From NCBI RefSeq assembly GCF_021155775.2, contig NC_060232.1, forward strand, positions 39,474,089 to 39,538,088: a DNA stretch of 64,000 nt. Reading direction: 5' to 3'. Each line of letters begins with the position of its first letter. Position 1 is the first letter of the stretch. The position numbers and the translations under genes are program-made. This document shows positions 1-14,448 of the stretch, piece after piece. Source of the stretch: Neodiprion pinetum (lineage: Eukaryota; Arthropoda; Insecta; Hymenoptera; Diprionidae). The notes beneath the pieces were generated by a model. That model saw only the letters and a program-made list of their open reading frames with translations. It made no database searches and was not told the origin of the DNA.

Positions 1-729
1 GTAAGTCAACTCGGGTCACCATAAACGCCCCTACGGGTGATTCAAGATATTTGACTGCGAGCCAAGAAAAACTGCACAGCGATATATGACCAAGTATATC
101 TGTCGGAAATAATTTTGCCGAGTGTTTGTTTTGTTGTTGAAATTTTTCTTCTTCCTCTCTCCTCCTTCAAATTGACTAGTTTTCAAATTTGTTTTCACAT
201 CGCTTGTATTCTGTTCCGAGTTGCCGCAACTTTGATAAATCTTGACAAAAATTCTCTCGTTATTTGTACAACGAAAAAATTACTACGACAAATTTTTCTG
301 TTAAACAATTTCTCAACTCATTCAGAGTCCCGGCAGATAAATATCAATTTTTTATTTCAAGCTTAACGTTGTCGTTATATTCTTATTCTCTGATACATCG
401 GTGAGCGTTCAGTTTGACCCGTTTTAACTCGAAGATTCGTTTATATACGATATTTGAGACAGCGTCGAAATGTGAAAACAACAGTTAACGGATAAGCCGT
501 TTGGCGAACGTGAGAACGAACGTATATTCTGGAAGAAAGGAAAAAACGATGAACAAAGAAAGGCAAGAACGAAAAATAATCTTTCAATATTAGCATGTTT
601 TTTTCATCGGGCTATAAAACCTGTCATAATTCGCCGCACCGTGTTATATATTTATACACATACGCACGCGTGCAACGAGCAAGGAGAAGAGAAAAATCCT
701 CGTGAGATATGCGCAGACTTGGACGCTAA

Positions 730-812
730 TTGCGAGGCCTTGTCCTCGAGGCCCGCAAGGACTTCGTCTCGGGAATTATCAACGCCATATGGACCATGCA
801 AGCCGCTGCAGC
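730..812 (+). CDS. possible short exon, unknown protein
   Basis: Only a weak candidate. After an in-frame stop the frame reads LVLEARKDFVSGIINAIW and then an Ala-rich stretch. Third codon positions are mostly C or G, unlike the AT-rich flanks. A GTAAAC at about 813 could serve as a donor. The upstream acceptor is poor, because no pyrimidine tract precedes the AG near 745. I do not recognise the family. It could equally be chance in a locally GC-rich patch. Confidence 0.15.
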
Positions 813-1780
813 TGTAAACGGAGACGCGGGAGTAGAAAAAATAAGCGTCTTACTTCAACTTCGTCTCAATTTCAGACCCGCGCAGTCAATCGGAACAAAA
901 CGAAAGAATAACAATTTCGAAAAAAAAAAAAAAAAGTTCCCGTCCTACGGTAGCTGGTTTTTGCTTATTAAATTTTCATTTCAAATCAAAATCACGCGTT
1001 AACAACTTTTGGCGACGAATCTGCCAATTTTATTGTATGAATATTGTACGCGTACTCGGGCAAATTGTAAAACCGTTCGGTTGCAGAATCTGAAGTCGTG
1101 TAGGATCGTTTTCTTCTGCTATGGATTATTAACGATAACTATTCGTTATGAATTAAGAATGACCATAAAATAATCGACTTTCGGTTAAATTGATTATTTT
1201 TTTGGACTCGATCAATCGATGCATCGATTATTTTTAGCTTAGTGGTCATCGCTAGCTAATACATTGACCGCAGCTGTAGATTTTCGGTAAAAGTTATACA
1301 TATCCAGTCTTGTTAAAACTGACCGGAAGGCTGAAACTAGCGAGAGGAAAAAAAATCTCGACTGCCAGAATTTCGTAGATGATATTTTGCGAAATTTTTA
1401 TAGCTTCCTATTCACTTTTTGCTCGTTTTGTTGAATTGATTTGTTTTTTTATTTCTCAAATTTCTCCTTCTTGATCCTAAATCGTTTCTCATCCTTTGTT
1501 TTTTTCTTCTTCTTTTTTGCAGTGTGTAAGTGTGTGTATGTTTTATCTCTATCTGAGCGCACGAGGTTATTGGCTCTCGAGCCAAGATTTTACGGGAGGC
1601 TACCGCGAAGTAAGTTATCGTCGTTTCTTAAGCCTTAAAACCTTCTTCTGGCTCTCGCCATCGGCCCCCGGGGGGCTTTGAATGGATTTTTTTTCTCCTT
1701 TTCCCCACTACGTTGTAAACCGATGCACGCGCGAGCCAACGAGCCAGCGAGTCGGCGAGTAAGCGAGCAAAGCGAGCAAA

Positions 1781-1798
1781 GCGCGCGCGCGCGCGCGC
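1781..1798. repeat. (GC)9 run
   Basis: Alternating GC dinucleotides directly follow two copies of GCGAGCAAA and related words. Such a run can adopt Z-DNA. No gene context explains it. Confidence 0.8.
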
Positions 1799-2879
1799 CA
1801 AAATGTGACGCGAATGACAGGTGTTGCGCATGCACAGCGATGGCAGTAAAATCCGCTTTTGGAAATAAACATGGAACAAGCTGGCAAATGATGGTGAAAA
1901 ACACGCGATACGAGCGGAGTTAAATTTCACACATATTATAACCTGCCTAAACTTAATTTAACCATCGCCTTGTATTGCAAAGATCGTTTGTCGAAACCTT
2001 TATTTCGTTTTTGTTATTATTTTTTTTTTGTTTTCTCTCTCGCGACTGTTTACTTCATCACATCATATTCAATTCAATTCACTTATTATTGTTAATTAAC
2101 AAGCCCTCAGCTCATTTATTTCTACGCCGCGCTGCAGCGGGTTGTACGAGCCTGAAATGGACTCTCGTCGCGCAAATCGGCGCAAATAAAATATCCGTTT
2201 CAGCGGGTCTTTGATGCTGCTGCTGCTGATGCTTTTTTCACCTCCTTTTTCCGTTTTTTTTTCTTTTTTTTTTTTTTGCGTTTTCTCCTTCTCCTTAACT
2301 CGCGGGAAAGCCGCGCGCATGATATGCGAGAGTGAGGAAACGATGCTAATTGAAGCGGTTCTCAACCGTAATTGAATGCCGGTATAAAAATGTCGGACAA
2401 TACGAATCGTTGCAGTTGATTGTGATTGAATTCAGTCAAATTATAATCTACAATAGTGAATATTCGCGCAAACTTAACATCTGCGTATAAGTAATGCCTG
2501 CAGCAGGTACCTACGTATAAATACCTCGCTAACGTATTGCTGCGCAGAAACACAGTAACGATCTTTAATTTTTTTGTGTATCTCGGAAACACGTGGAGAG
2601 TCAATGGAACAAAACATATTTAGCAGATATTACAGTGCGACGTGGCTGACAAAAAGACAAAATTAGCAAAATTAAGGAGCGTTTAACACGGGACGAGCTG
2701 ATCGGCAGCTTGATAAGTCACATCGTAAAAATTCGTACGTGTGTGTCTGTGCGAGTGTACGTTCGATTCAATGATCCTGACGAAGGACTTTGACATCAAC
2801 GTGCGTTTCTATTCTGCAGGCATTGCGTTGTAAACCTACAGCTGGTCACGAGCATAATGCATAGAACGGTGGCTCGACC

Positions 2880-2882
<3 letters not shown>

Positions 2883-2924
<42 letters not shown>
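2883..2924 (+). repeat. (CT)21 microsatellite
   Basis: Perfect TC/CT dinucleotide tract of about 42 bp. It makes long Ser-Leu open frames on the plus strand that should not be taken for genes. Confidence 0.95.
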
Positions 2925-2926
<2 letters not shown>

Positions 2927-4423
2927 CGTCTCTCGTCTTCCTCCGCAAACGACGTGTACGAAGAGTAGGTTCAAAAACCTCACGAAGCCGGGTGGGAATT
3001 ATGATTCACTGGTTGAACCTCGATCGCGTCTGTCGGATGCCTCTGGATTGCAGTCAAAGCCCTGGCACCACCTTGCGTTATGTTAACTGTCCCATGTCGA
3101 CGCGTCATGTCACTCACTTCTGGTTGCTCAGGCACCATCATCCATTTCCTGCAACCCACGAGCCTCCGATTTTTGAAAAATATCAATCAACTGGCGACAT
3201 TGCAGGCCGATCAGCACTCGCCACTTATGTTTTATTTTCGTGGTCGAGGACTTTCTAAAGACAATTACTCGAAAGTCGTTAGAACCGAGTCGCATTCCTA
3301 AGACATTCGTCTATCTCCATCTCACCTACCTATCGTAGACTCTGTTTAGGTACCTACTCGAGCGTTTCACCCGCTGGTCTCGTTCTTTCCTCCGCGTCTC
3401 CGACCTCGGCAGGACGGTTCGAAGGCCTGAACTTCTCTTGGAAGGACGACTTCGAGGTGACTCAGAATCGGCAACTTTGCCCGCGTTGGCCTGTGCAGCC
3501 TGTTTGTTCGGACTTACTGCAAAGCTACCCGCTAACAACGCGCAACGTGTGTTCACATTGTGCCAAGCTACTCTTGGAGCTTGGAGAACGTGTAAACCGA
3601 TGCTAGTCTACCTTCCCGGACTTAAAAGGGCGCTTCTGGACGCACAACGTTCAATTGTGACCACGTGGAGTTGTCAAATGACGCGTGATAATTGTCCGGT
3701 TATATTTACAAGTTTGCCTCGAGATCATTTGCGCAAACATGAAACGGCACCTCGAGGCAAGCTTTACTCACGCCGCACAATCGTTTCTGTAAACTGGCAG
3801 CAGAAAGCCTTGTGTTGTACCAATTCCCTCAGCCTTTGTAGCTCAAGCACGATGCTGAAGAAGAACAAGAAGCCAAGAAAACAATAGCGATAGCGACGGT
3901 AATAACGAAGGTGAGAATACCTGTTCGCTATTCTCTTCCAGTTAGAACTTCAAGACCCGAAAAAAATTAGGGTCCTGATTGTCTTGTCAGCTTCAACATC
4001 TCTAATTCGAAAGTTACGGAACCTCATTAGATATTTCGAAGTACTTCTTTCTTCACTGCAGAGATTTTCTGGATGGATGGAAAGGTGATTGGATTATACC
4101 GATGTTAATACGCACCACCTCGGACGCTCAGCTGCTGCTCGGGAAAATTAACACCTTGTTCAATTAAACCAGTATCCTGGCTGGTATCGGTATTGCCGGT
4201 ATAACGACTCTTTCAATGAAAGTGCTAATTCACCACGGACTGACTCTGATGTACTTACCACACCTTAGTCTCCAAAGAGTCAGAGTTTCTAGTACCGAGA
4301 GTGGAGAAGCGGATGTATAATACGTGTGTATAAGTATACAAATTATTCCAATTATCATTTTCCTCGACTATTAACTTCTCCCCCCTTCCCATTCTTCTTG
4401 TTCGTCTTATTCTCTTACTTTTT

Positions 4424-4429
<6 letters not shown>

Positions 4430-4454
<25 letters not shown>
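4430..4454 (+). repeat. (CT)12 microsatellite
   Basis: CT dinucleotide run after a C-rich pyrimidine tract on the plus strand. Confidence 0.95.
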
Positions 4455-4459
<5 letters not shown>

Positions 4460-7400
4460 ACACCGTCCTTCTCGTTGGCATCTCGAGACTTTGTCAACAA
4501 TCGTAATGAAGCTAATTTTCGTGAGACGTCGAGGCGACTCTTTCCCTATCCTGCTTTCTTAATATCACCTCGTTTCGAAGCCACGGAATGCTACCATTTC
4601 TAATTTGCGAAGTAATTCTACGCGACACTTACTTGTATACGAAATTTCATCGACCTTTCCGTGTTAATTAAAGACCTGTAACTTTGACAACATTTTACCT
4701 TCTCAGCCGAGGTATGTGGAATTTTCCCAAAATTTATTGTTTTTTTTTTTTTTTTTTTTTTTTCAATATCACGAAATTCTTCATTCGTTCATCCACGATA
4801 TCTTTCGATTTTCAACGTTGCAAAATTGATCCTGACTTCTGAAGACATTCATTTTTTTCACCGTTGTATTCTCAATTCTAATTATGAACATTGGATTTTT
4901 CCACAGAAACTGACTGATTCTGTATCGCCATATAAACTATGGAATCTACATAGATAAATCATGTATTTCTTTCCATTACTTAAAGAGGCATATCAATTGA
5001 AACACTTGAAAAAATTAATTGAACAATAGTAAGGTGAGTAACGATCCATTCCAATATTGCTCCTGCTGAAATGAGTTGGAAATAACCCAATTCCAGTAAA
5101 ACAACAAGAAAAAAAAATATTAAAAAAAAACATGTCTACCAATTGTAACTCCACACCGCTTCGTGTTCCACGGTGACCATGAATATATGTATGAATTTCT
5201 TTCGCTCTTTCTTTCTCTCTCTCTTTCTCTCCTTCTCACACACACTCTCTAAAAGTGCTACGATATTCGTGAGTCGGAGGGACCCCGAAGAAACAATTCA
5301 AGATAGAGAGTGCAAAAAATTGGACTCGGATGATATTTTGAAAGGACCGGAGGTATGCCAGTGCATAAAACGGTTCGTTCGTGTTTTCCTTTTTTTTGCG
5401 TTACAGATACAATTGTTTTCTGGCCTTTCCGGTTAATGGGTTCCAACGCTGTGTCAAGTGTTAATGCGTGAAAAACGGTTTCGAATCAACACCGGACTCG
5501 CACAAGAGAGCCACGACCCTGCCGGTGCTTACTTAGATGGTGTAACCAACTGCAGGCAGCAGCCGCGTGTTCCGGGAAGGCGGGCTTACTGATTGACGAG
5601 TGCCGCCAACGCTAGCTGGGCGACAAATGAAACAATTTAACGCAAATTACGACCGCCGTCGTCGTCCAGACTGGTGCGGTTTGTACGGAGTGAAAATTCA
5701 CCGGACTTACGTAACGATCGAGAGTCCTTAACCCATCCAAGTTCCACGTAGATACGTATAACTGCATAAACTGACGCATGGCGATGGTCGTCTGAATTAT
5801 TCATTCATCCAACCTCATTGTCGCAATTAATTTTCGCCCAATTTTATTCCTACGTTTCAGTTGAGCACAATTAAACATACCCAACAACAATGAAAAATTT
5901 GCATCGTGAAAATGACTCCTTGGTGGCCCTAGCTTTTACTTGTATCATATGACAAGTATGCAGGTCATGTCAACGCAAAGCATTGACAATCCTCGTCCCC
6001 CCTCTTTGTCATTCAACAGAATATTAGTCACACCGATTCACAGCGAGCAAAGTTTCACCGGAATTGGATCTCCTCCGTCCGTTCACCCGGTTGTTTGCTC
6101 TTCTTTTTCAGTAGCTCTCCGATAAGGTGAAATATTTCAAGAGTCGTTCTACGCCCGAAGTAGACATATACCTATATATGTATATACACGTGTGAAGTGA
6201 AGATAAGAACTGGCAGCTGCCGTTGACTGGAAGAACATCGGAGGTCCAAATGGCTGAGAACGTCGGATGTGGTCGAGGGTAAATGGGCTCTTCATCAGCC
6301 GTTGGACACTTGGTGGCGTCTTGGCTTGCGACATGACTTATAACGCGACAGTGATTACGGAAGCAGTGCAAAGTCGCCAAATGCCATGCTATCCTAGATA
6401 AAAGACGCTAAGAGACAACTGAAAAACTGCACGAGCAGAAGCGTAAGAAAAATAAGTGCAGTGTAACGGCATGGAGCGGTCGTAGGACAGGAAGTAACAA
6501 TATTGATGAGCGGTTGTAACGGGTGAGAGTGATCGTCGGTGTTCCCGAATGAGCGAGAAGTGACAAGTATGACGTCTTAAGTGCTCGACCCTATCTCCGG
6601 GGATACATACTAAGCGAGTACGTGCGCGTGCCCATCGGCTACCTGGTCAACCGGGAGGAGGTTTAACGAGCAAGGCAGGCGAAGAGAGCTGCCAGATAAC
6701 GGAGGCCTCCGCGAAGGCCTCTTAAGAGCCCTAATGGCCTGAGCCAAGGGCTCATTTTCACCCGCGGTCATATCCACGCTGCACTCCAGCCTTCTGCCGG
6801 GCAGCATTCAGGCCATTTACTGTCACAACCCTCTGCGCCACGGTTCATGCATGCATGCATGCGGAATCCGCCTCGCCGAATGCATGCGCCAACGTGAGTG
6901 ACGCTGAGTAATCTGCAATGAGCATTTGTTCCCGTGCCCCAACCTTCAAAACAATCAGTGACGGGACTGCCACAGCAGTGTTAGTTTAATCGTTGATCCT
7001 ACCGCGGGCAACAGACGTTCGCTGGCTGATTGACTACTTGGAAACGATCACGAGGTCGGATGCGATATAAGATGGGGACGACCTCCTAATTCGTTTATTA
7101 AGAGGGGTCGATTGTCAAGTTAATCCTAAACTTTGTCTCTAACGAGCCACATCCCGCCCCCCGATCCCGGGGTACATGAGGCTTCGATATTACTCGTCGA
7201 CAAACGGTCCTCGTTCTCGAGGACCAGGTACAGGACAGTTGGACCTTGGCGACCTTCTATCAAGTGCACTCGCGTTATATGACCGATGACCGAGTGCGTT
7301 GTAATTACGAGCACCAGTCCCGATGGTCAAATGTCATCGCCCCTCGAACCGAGTTCATGAGTAAGTGTGCGGTGTAGAATCGAAACCTTTCGGGAACAAG

Positions 7401-7591
7401 ACCGAACTTTTCACTCCTGCCATCCGTATGATCACGACGAACATTCGCTTCGCAGAAACAAATCAGAGTCACCGTAATACCAGTCCATGATTCCATCCGC
7501 ACTATGAACTATCCAATTTATTTATTTACGATACAACCAACTCGCGAAGCGGTAGGACCACTTTTACCTTAACGGATCCAGACTCGTCCCA

Positions 7592-7604
7592 CTCTCTCTC
7601 TCTC
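7592..7604 (+). repeat. short (CT)n tract
   Basis: Thirteen bases of CT repeat in a pyrimidine-rich stretch, in the same orientation as the other CT tracts. Confidence 0.8.
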
Positions 7605-10600
7605 CTCCAGCTCCGACTCGAAATCACCACGAGTCATCACTCGGCTCAAGGACCTTCAAGGTCGATGTGCTCGAAGCGAGATCACTGTTGCGTCACGTTC
7701 CTTACATTTACAGCACAACATTTCGGTTGTGATTCGCCGCAGTTGGCACGGAGGGATAATCGATTAAAATTTTTGTCCCGTCGAGCGGAGAAACGTGATG
7801 TTGATCTTTCCGGTCGCATCGCGTTTCGGGCAACAGTTTATCGGTTTAAGGTTCACTACGGTTTATGCGAGACAGTGTGAGAACTCCACGGTACATAGGA
7901 TGAACGACCGAGGAGTCGGGGAACAGTGCTGCACTGTTCACGGCGCCGTCATCCTCAAGTATGTGTGCGTACATGCATTGCCACGTGGAGCCAGATTAAA
8001 ACGCGACACGCGCTCGACGCTAAGCTTGGGCTTACCGAGTGTCGATGAACGCAGAAACCGTCAACGTGTGAACGCCTCGATGCCATACGAAGCATCATGG
8101 AATTTGGACAAAATACTGGTTGGGGCTTCTTTTGAGGAACGCGAACGCGAGGTAAAAGATTGGGGTCGATATTAAGATGAAAAGGAAGAAAAGAGGTGCA
8201 AAAAAAGAAGTGAAAAATGAATTCGCGTCTTCAGTCAATGAGTTTGGCTGCTTTAAGTTCAGTTCTTTGTAGCAAGATAGCAGGGATTTGAACTACTACC
8301 AAAGGCTTAGCCTGATCGAACAATTGATGGCTGCTCGTGTTAAGCACACCGAGGCAAAGCTGTTCGTCGGTGAGTTAAACTGTCGAAACTGCATTATAGA
8401 ACACCGCAGGGTAGACCTGCGTAATAACATCATACCTTCGACCTCCGGCTGGGTTTGGATATTAATACAGCGAAATATTAATCGAAGTTTGGCTGGGTTA
8501 ACGGCGGGGGTGGTGGGTGGATGTAGGACGGGGAGTGTTTGGCAAGTTGTACAACTTGGGCGTGTAGTAAGTCCCTCGGATGCCTGGCCTAGCCGGGGTG
8601 ACGTGCAGGGCCGTTGACAAATTGGTTGGTCGTTAGCGCCGACGAGTTTGGACCCCGACGGTACGGCGTCCCTTCGCCTTTCCAGTGCAGCGAAGGCTGT
8701 CGGGCACATGTTTGGTTCCACTGCACCCCTACCGGCTCGCAGATCGATCCTCGCTCTCTTGTTGCTTCCTCTTCGATCCCCTTCGCTTCCAAGGTTCGTA
8801 CGACTCTTTTCCATGGCTTCCAGTGAAAAATTCGCGACAAATTCAAGGACATGTACGGGACATTTTCAGGACCTCAAGGACTCCCAGGACCACTGGTAAT
8901 CATGCTTTTCGCGTATTTGCTCTCCGATGCTCGGAAAGGAGGAACCCCGATATCAAGAATCGCGTTCCGGATGGAAGTCGCTCATTCGTTCAGAGATTTG
9001 GCCGCCCTGAGGGTTAATCTCGTTATTAACAATTCCTTGACCGTTAGTTATTCGCTCCCGGAATACCCAGTAAAGCGCGGAGTGTAAGCCCGGGGCTCGT
9101 ACCGGAGTCACGTCAGATTTTCAACCTACCAGATCCCGCTCATGCTCGGTAATTAATTCCTGGATTGCAATCAAAACACCCCGAGGTTCACTTCAGCGAA
9201 CCCCTTCGTGCTGCACCCTCACTCATCGTCCGCAACCTCCGACGTTCAATCCCGCGTCAAATTGTACCACCGAAGGGTAGACAGGCGTACCTACTCATCG
9301 CGAAAATATTATTTCAGACCAGAGTCAGGCTCTTTCCGTAATTGAAGAATTGGAAGTAAATCGACTCTTCGCCAAGTCTTTTCCGGTCTTCCAATGAGAC
9401 CGGTAAGTCTCATTCGCGATAACTCGACGAGCCGTGCCTTAGACCCCGAAGAACGGCGGACGAGCAGAAGAGCGGAATAACCGCTTGATCCGTTTGTCAA
9501 GGATTCCTCGCAAACGATCCTTTTTCTTTTTACCGTTCCTCAGAGTGAAAAGCAAACAATCATCCTACGGGAGGTTCAATTTGGCGTTTAGTTGGATTCG
9601 CATCGATTCCCTCTCGCTCGGATCACCCCGTTCATTTGGCGAGGGGTTCGGTCCTCCAGTGCGCTGAAACCCACGGCGTGCAGGCTTTTCATCCCCTGTA
9701 AGCGTAAACAGACCAACGCGCCACTGAGTTATTGTTCCATACATAGGGCGCATGTATATTCATTGCGGGCGAGTTGACGTTCATCCGAATCTTCATCGGT
9801 GTACCTGCAGCTATGCCCGCATAGCCGAACCCCTTGGTTCCCCATGGACCACGCATCACCCGTCACGCACAGCGCTCGGCTCCCCTCGAGCCATGCTTCG
9901 TACACTCAAATCCACGAGGCAACGCGCTAGAGACTAGATAAGTATAGAGGCCGGATAATATTTCGTAACACAATTTCAGTCGGATTCGAATTTCAACACG
10001 AAATCATGATCATCCGATACCGAAGAGGCGACGCGTAATTTCTGTGTTTTGACTCACCCTCGTCCAGAGTGGCGGGTGGGGGTTTACGGCGAGTAAATCG
10101 CGGCTCACGGATGGATTAAAAAACGGATAAAATGTTAATTGAAATGGTCGTTCACCAGGCGGAGAACTGGATCGTTGGAAATGTTTCTCAACTCGCGGGT
10201 ATTCGTGTAAAACAAGGAAACACTACGCCCTCGGGAATCCTCTGTGACAAGATAACCGCGGTGGCGATGACGTCATAAATAATAAGCTAGCGGAGCGGGA
10301 TGAAAAAATAAATAAATGAAAGTAGGGGAAGGGAGAAAAAAGATTGATACAGAGAGTAAGAAAGTAAAGTAAGATAACCACGGCTCCGTGAAATTCACAA
10401 TAATTACGATGGCGTAGAACGTGAAGTACGTAAACCACTGGGGAAAAAAAAACAACAAAACATATAAAAATACAAGGCGCATGTATGCATGATGTTACTG
10501 CAATGGAGAATGTCGTATAATGGTGCAGAAACGCGTCGAGTGCAGTGTAACTGACGTTTCGCTCGAGGCCATGAGACGAGCCTGTGACGTGCCGCATGGC

Positions 10601-13600
10601 GAGGGTCATCTGAATGGGTTTTGCGAAGGACTTGAATTCAACACGCGGGGCAACAATGCCGTTCGGAAAAGTATGAAAAAAAGGAGGATAAAGAAACAAG
10701 TATAACACCTCCGAGTGGTTTCAACGAGCCCCGTACAGGGTCCTTTAACTTTAATCGCGCGGGTCCCCGTTGACTTTTGACGTTGAAGAGCCGTAGGTAT
10801 ACCGCTGTGTTAGTCTCGAGGACAATCCGGGCTCTCGTCGTACATTTGAAACAGAAAATCATTCCTTTTTCTCCGTCTCTTTCACTCCTCTGCAGCTGGA
10901 CTCTTCACCGCGGCAACTCTGACGCTGATATTGAACACTGAGTCGTTGGTTGTGAATACGTTTCGTTCTAACTACACGTATACTTTGATAATGATTGGAG
11001 TTGTCGAGTTCTGGGTAGGTTATACCTTGTATACCGAAGCGATGGTATGAGGATAACGTGAAAAAACGTCCGAGCAATTACGTAACAGATGAATGAGAAG
11101 CGGCGTGTGATGTGTGGATGGAAGAGAGAGGATAGGGACGAGGTGAAGTAACAGTTGAATCGAAAACAACAACTACAAGACAAGAGTAGGAGGAGGAAGG
11201 AGAAAAAAGCAAAAAAGTGGAAAAACCACCCTGTTCACCGTCCCGTGTAATTATTCAAATGACCAACAAAAGCCTTGCCGCGACTGACCGACTGTAATAA
11301 TGTATAATTCAGATAATGTAACGTTCCTGGGTTTCACCCTAGACACGCGGTGCCAGAAGAGCGGCGTACCTACAGGGTATAGGATCTGCCTACCCGCGGG
11401 AAGACGGCAAGACAAACCGTTCTTGAGGGACCCCGTACCCTACAAAACAACACGCACGAGCTAATAACTCACACACCTACTTTCACGTCAACATTACGTG
11501 TATCCGAGTTTCTACAGGGAGCTTCACATTAACCCTGATCGACCGCAGCTCGTCTCTCCACCGGACCAAATATGACCGTTTGAATGGTTCAAAGTCTCAA
11601 AGATGGTCCACCTCTTTCATTATTCGTTTCGAAGGAGAGCTTCGGTTACTCTCATTGTCAGAGCTCGAAGAAATGTTTACGGTTCGGTAGTTCGGCTTTC
11701 ATTTCACACCGTTTGTCTCTTTTCAAAATCCAGACTGCAGGGATCCAGGCACTGTAAGCAAAGTAGGTACTGTTTGTACCTTCAGTAGGTACTGTCGGTA
11801 ATCTCCTAAGTCAACTTGAGGAAATTTGGACAATTGAGGTTCGAGACTACGAGAGTAATCTCACGGAGTAGCTTGAAGTCATTTGTAATTACTTGCCGGG
11901 TCGAGTCTTGACGTGAGGTACGAATGACCGTTTACAACGTTGGTCAACCCAACGCAGCAGAGTCGGGCTCTGCCCACATTCGTGACCAATTCGTTGTAGG
12001 TAATATTCTGATAAATTTTAGCAGGCTACTTAGGCCTGATGTCATTTAGTAGATTGAACCGTATTTTCTCCCTCTCTCGGCGTTCTTCCTCCTTATTTCA
12101 CCGTGCTTTTTGTTTTCCGCTTTGTATTTTGCCCTTGCGTGTTCAGCAGCTCCACCATGAATTCCGGGATATTCATTATACCTATCCCCGTTTTATTATA
12201 CAATGCTAAGACCGGAGTGGGTGTCTTTTTCCGTTGTATGTATCGCGTTTCGCTTTGTGACGGTAGCCGGAGGGGAGAGGGGAACACCCTGACGTGCGGA
12301 CGCAGTCTGAATGAGAGCCGCGCTTTTAGGTCCCGCGGGCGCGAATTTAAACGAGTGTTTAATTAAACGGCAGAGAGCTACCAAGATCCTTGAGAAATTA
12401 GATCCGAGGCCCCGAATCGACGTAGTCAAAGGCGCGCGAGGTAGGCAGGTACGTTATACGAATAACGCGAAGCTGAGGAAAGGAATTTTCTGCGTAAAAC
12501 TTTTCGAATGGCTCCGGGATTAAAAATTCCCGCTAAAATCGTCGTGCGTCTCTTTTTTTTTTTGATAATGGGTAGAAGCCGTGGGACGAGAAGAAGCCTT
12601 TGTCGAGCCCATCCCCGATTGTTTATGATCTCGCGTACCGTCAGCACGTGTTTTGTGCTTTTATCTCGACTCAAGCACCCGCGTAATCCGCACACCCCGC
12701 GGAGTGACAGCAGCTTACACCCTTTAAATTACACACATTTCTGCGCAATCTCACTCAAGATTTTCTACATACATACCCCGATGATGGCCGGACTGCCGCG
12801 AAAAGCTCGAGCTTTTCCGGAGTTGAGTAGGCATGCAGGGGTGTAACGTTTAGTGCCGCGTGACCATTAGCGGTGAAAGGTCTCTTCACATTTTGCATAT
12901 TATTTCTAATTTCACTGTTGGTTTTACGTTGTAACGGTAGGCAAGCTGTACGCAGCTCCGTAACTTCTCCCGCGGGTGGGAACTTAGCGAGAGTTTACTA
13001 CGCGCTGTCTCTTGTATATTGCAATGTGGTTAAAAATTGTGAGGTGAAAGTGTGGAATAAGTGTGATGCTGAAGGAGGATCTGGAGCACCGAGGAGGATA
13101 AAGTTAAGGTTAAGGAGAAGGAGGGAAATAAAACGGCGGTAAGAAAAAAAAAGGGGCCTTCTTTACGATATTGCATATTACACTCGCGTTAGGGAATTCT
13201 CTAAGGCCAACGATTTCGTTTAATTTCGTGCTGTTTGGCGAAAAGTTTACCGCGGAAAACTTTGACCGTATATTTCAACGCCGTTGGAAACCCCGCGGTT
13301 TTTCCTCAGTTTAGACGAAAGAGATAAAGAGGAAGAGAGAAACCGGATCCGGACACGCTTGAGAAAAATACTTTCCTCCCCACCTTACGGAACGATTCCG
13401 TGATCGAAATTGAGGCGTTCGAAATCACGTCGAGACGCGCGCAGGCGGATGAGAAGAGGATGGGAAATAACGTATCTACGACGTTAGAGAAATGAAGAAA
13501 CGTAAGCGGTAATTCTTGGCATATTTCCAGAGGGATTTCTAGATTCTTCCCCGCAGCCCCGATATCCCGGTGAAGCCGAAAGAAGGCACAAACGCCGGTG

Positions 13601-13811
13601 GTCTTTGCATAGCCGTTATGTAAACGAACCCAGGGCGCCACCGCCATTGGTCCCAGTAAGGGTGGCCCGAGGGCGGGACGCTTGGGGGATGCGGATGTAT
13701 GTTTTCACCGAAATCCACCGGCAGCTCTGAATTCGTATGGACTCCTTACCGCGTTTCGAAGCGTTTCTCCCTTTTATTTATCTCCCCGAGCGAGAGCTTT
13801 CGCTTTCGGAA

Positions 13812-13840
13812 GGGGGGGGGGGGGGGGGAGTGGGGGGGGG
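13812..13840 (+). repeat. poly(G) double tract
   Basis: Seventeen consecutive G, then AGT, then nine more G, followed by a poly(A) run. This has strong G-quadruplex potential, and the exact length may be uncertain because of sequencing error. Confidence 0.85.
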
Positions 13841-14405
13841 AGAAAAAAAAAGACACCCGACCAGACTCTTTACGGAGCCATCGTCGAGTCTCGGTATTTT
13901 ATAGTTCTCGATTGATCGCACGTTCGAGAAATATCCCGATTTACCGTCGCGCGTTTCCGCATCTCCACTCCTACAAATGTCCGCGGTGAGACGCGACCTC
14001 GTCCCGTTGGACGGTAAACGGTCAGATAAGACCGTGTAGGGAATACTCGAGGGTATACCGCAATTAATGAGAAATTGATATTCTCACACTGGCCCATGCG
14101 TAACCGTATAACTCAGCTGCTCGGCTACAGGTAGAAAACTCAACGACCGTCAACCGAGCGTAATGTATCTCCGGGCCTTGCAACTTCCCCTCTGGGCGAT
14201 CGGTGAACTTCGTGACGAGCCACGAGCACACGTACAAACATAGAAACATGCGGAACATACGAACACTTATCGATGTTCCCCACGGCCACACGCCTGACCG
14301 CGGTATGGAGAATTTTTATTCGTTCGATATCTTTTTCTTTCTTCCTTCCTTTTTCACCGAAGAAAATCATCTTTCAAATTACACACGCAGTCACGTTTCG
14401 TCACT

Positions 14406-14414
<9 letters not shown>

Positions 14415-14444
<30 letters not shown>
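14415..14444 (+). repeat. (CT)15 microsatellite
   Basis: Perfect CT dinucleotide tract on the plus strand. Confidence 0.95.

Positions 14445-14448
<4 letters not shown>

Larger units (their letters stand above)
1..2882. other. non-genic stretch
   Basis: AT-rich DNA with poly(A) and poly(T) runs and no gene I can support. A short stretch near 730-812 has codon use that looks coding and is listed separately. Around 1735-1800 the sequence becomes GC-rich, with GCGAGNNA-like tandem words ending in a (GC) run. Confidence 0.5.
2925..14414. other. long non-genic stretch
   Basis: About 11.5 kb of mixed AT- and GC-rich DNA with no convincing gene. Open frames of 60 to 170 codons occur on both strands in the GC-richer parts (8.2-9.1, 10.2-10.7 and 13.3-13.9 kb). 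They overlap each other, and I see neither recognisable motifs nor supporting splice sites. Contents I can name are CT tracts at 4430-4454 and 7592-7604, a 23-bp poly(T) near 4738, a TGCA repeat near 6847 and poly(G) at 13812. Confidence 0.5.

Noticed and set aside
8870..8895. A 26-bp TTTTCAG-bounded, GT-bounded segment reading GPQGLPGPL, like a collagen exon
   Set aside because: It is too short, the pyrimidine tract is poor, and no companion Gly-X-Y exons lie nearby on the plus strand.
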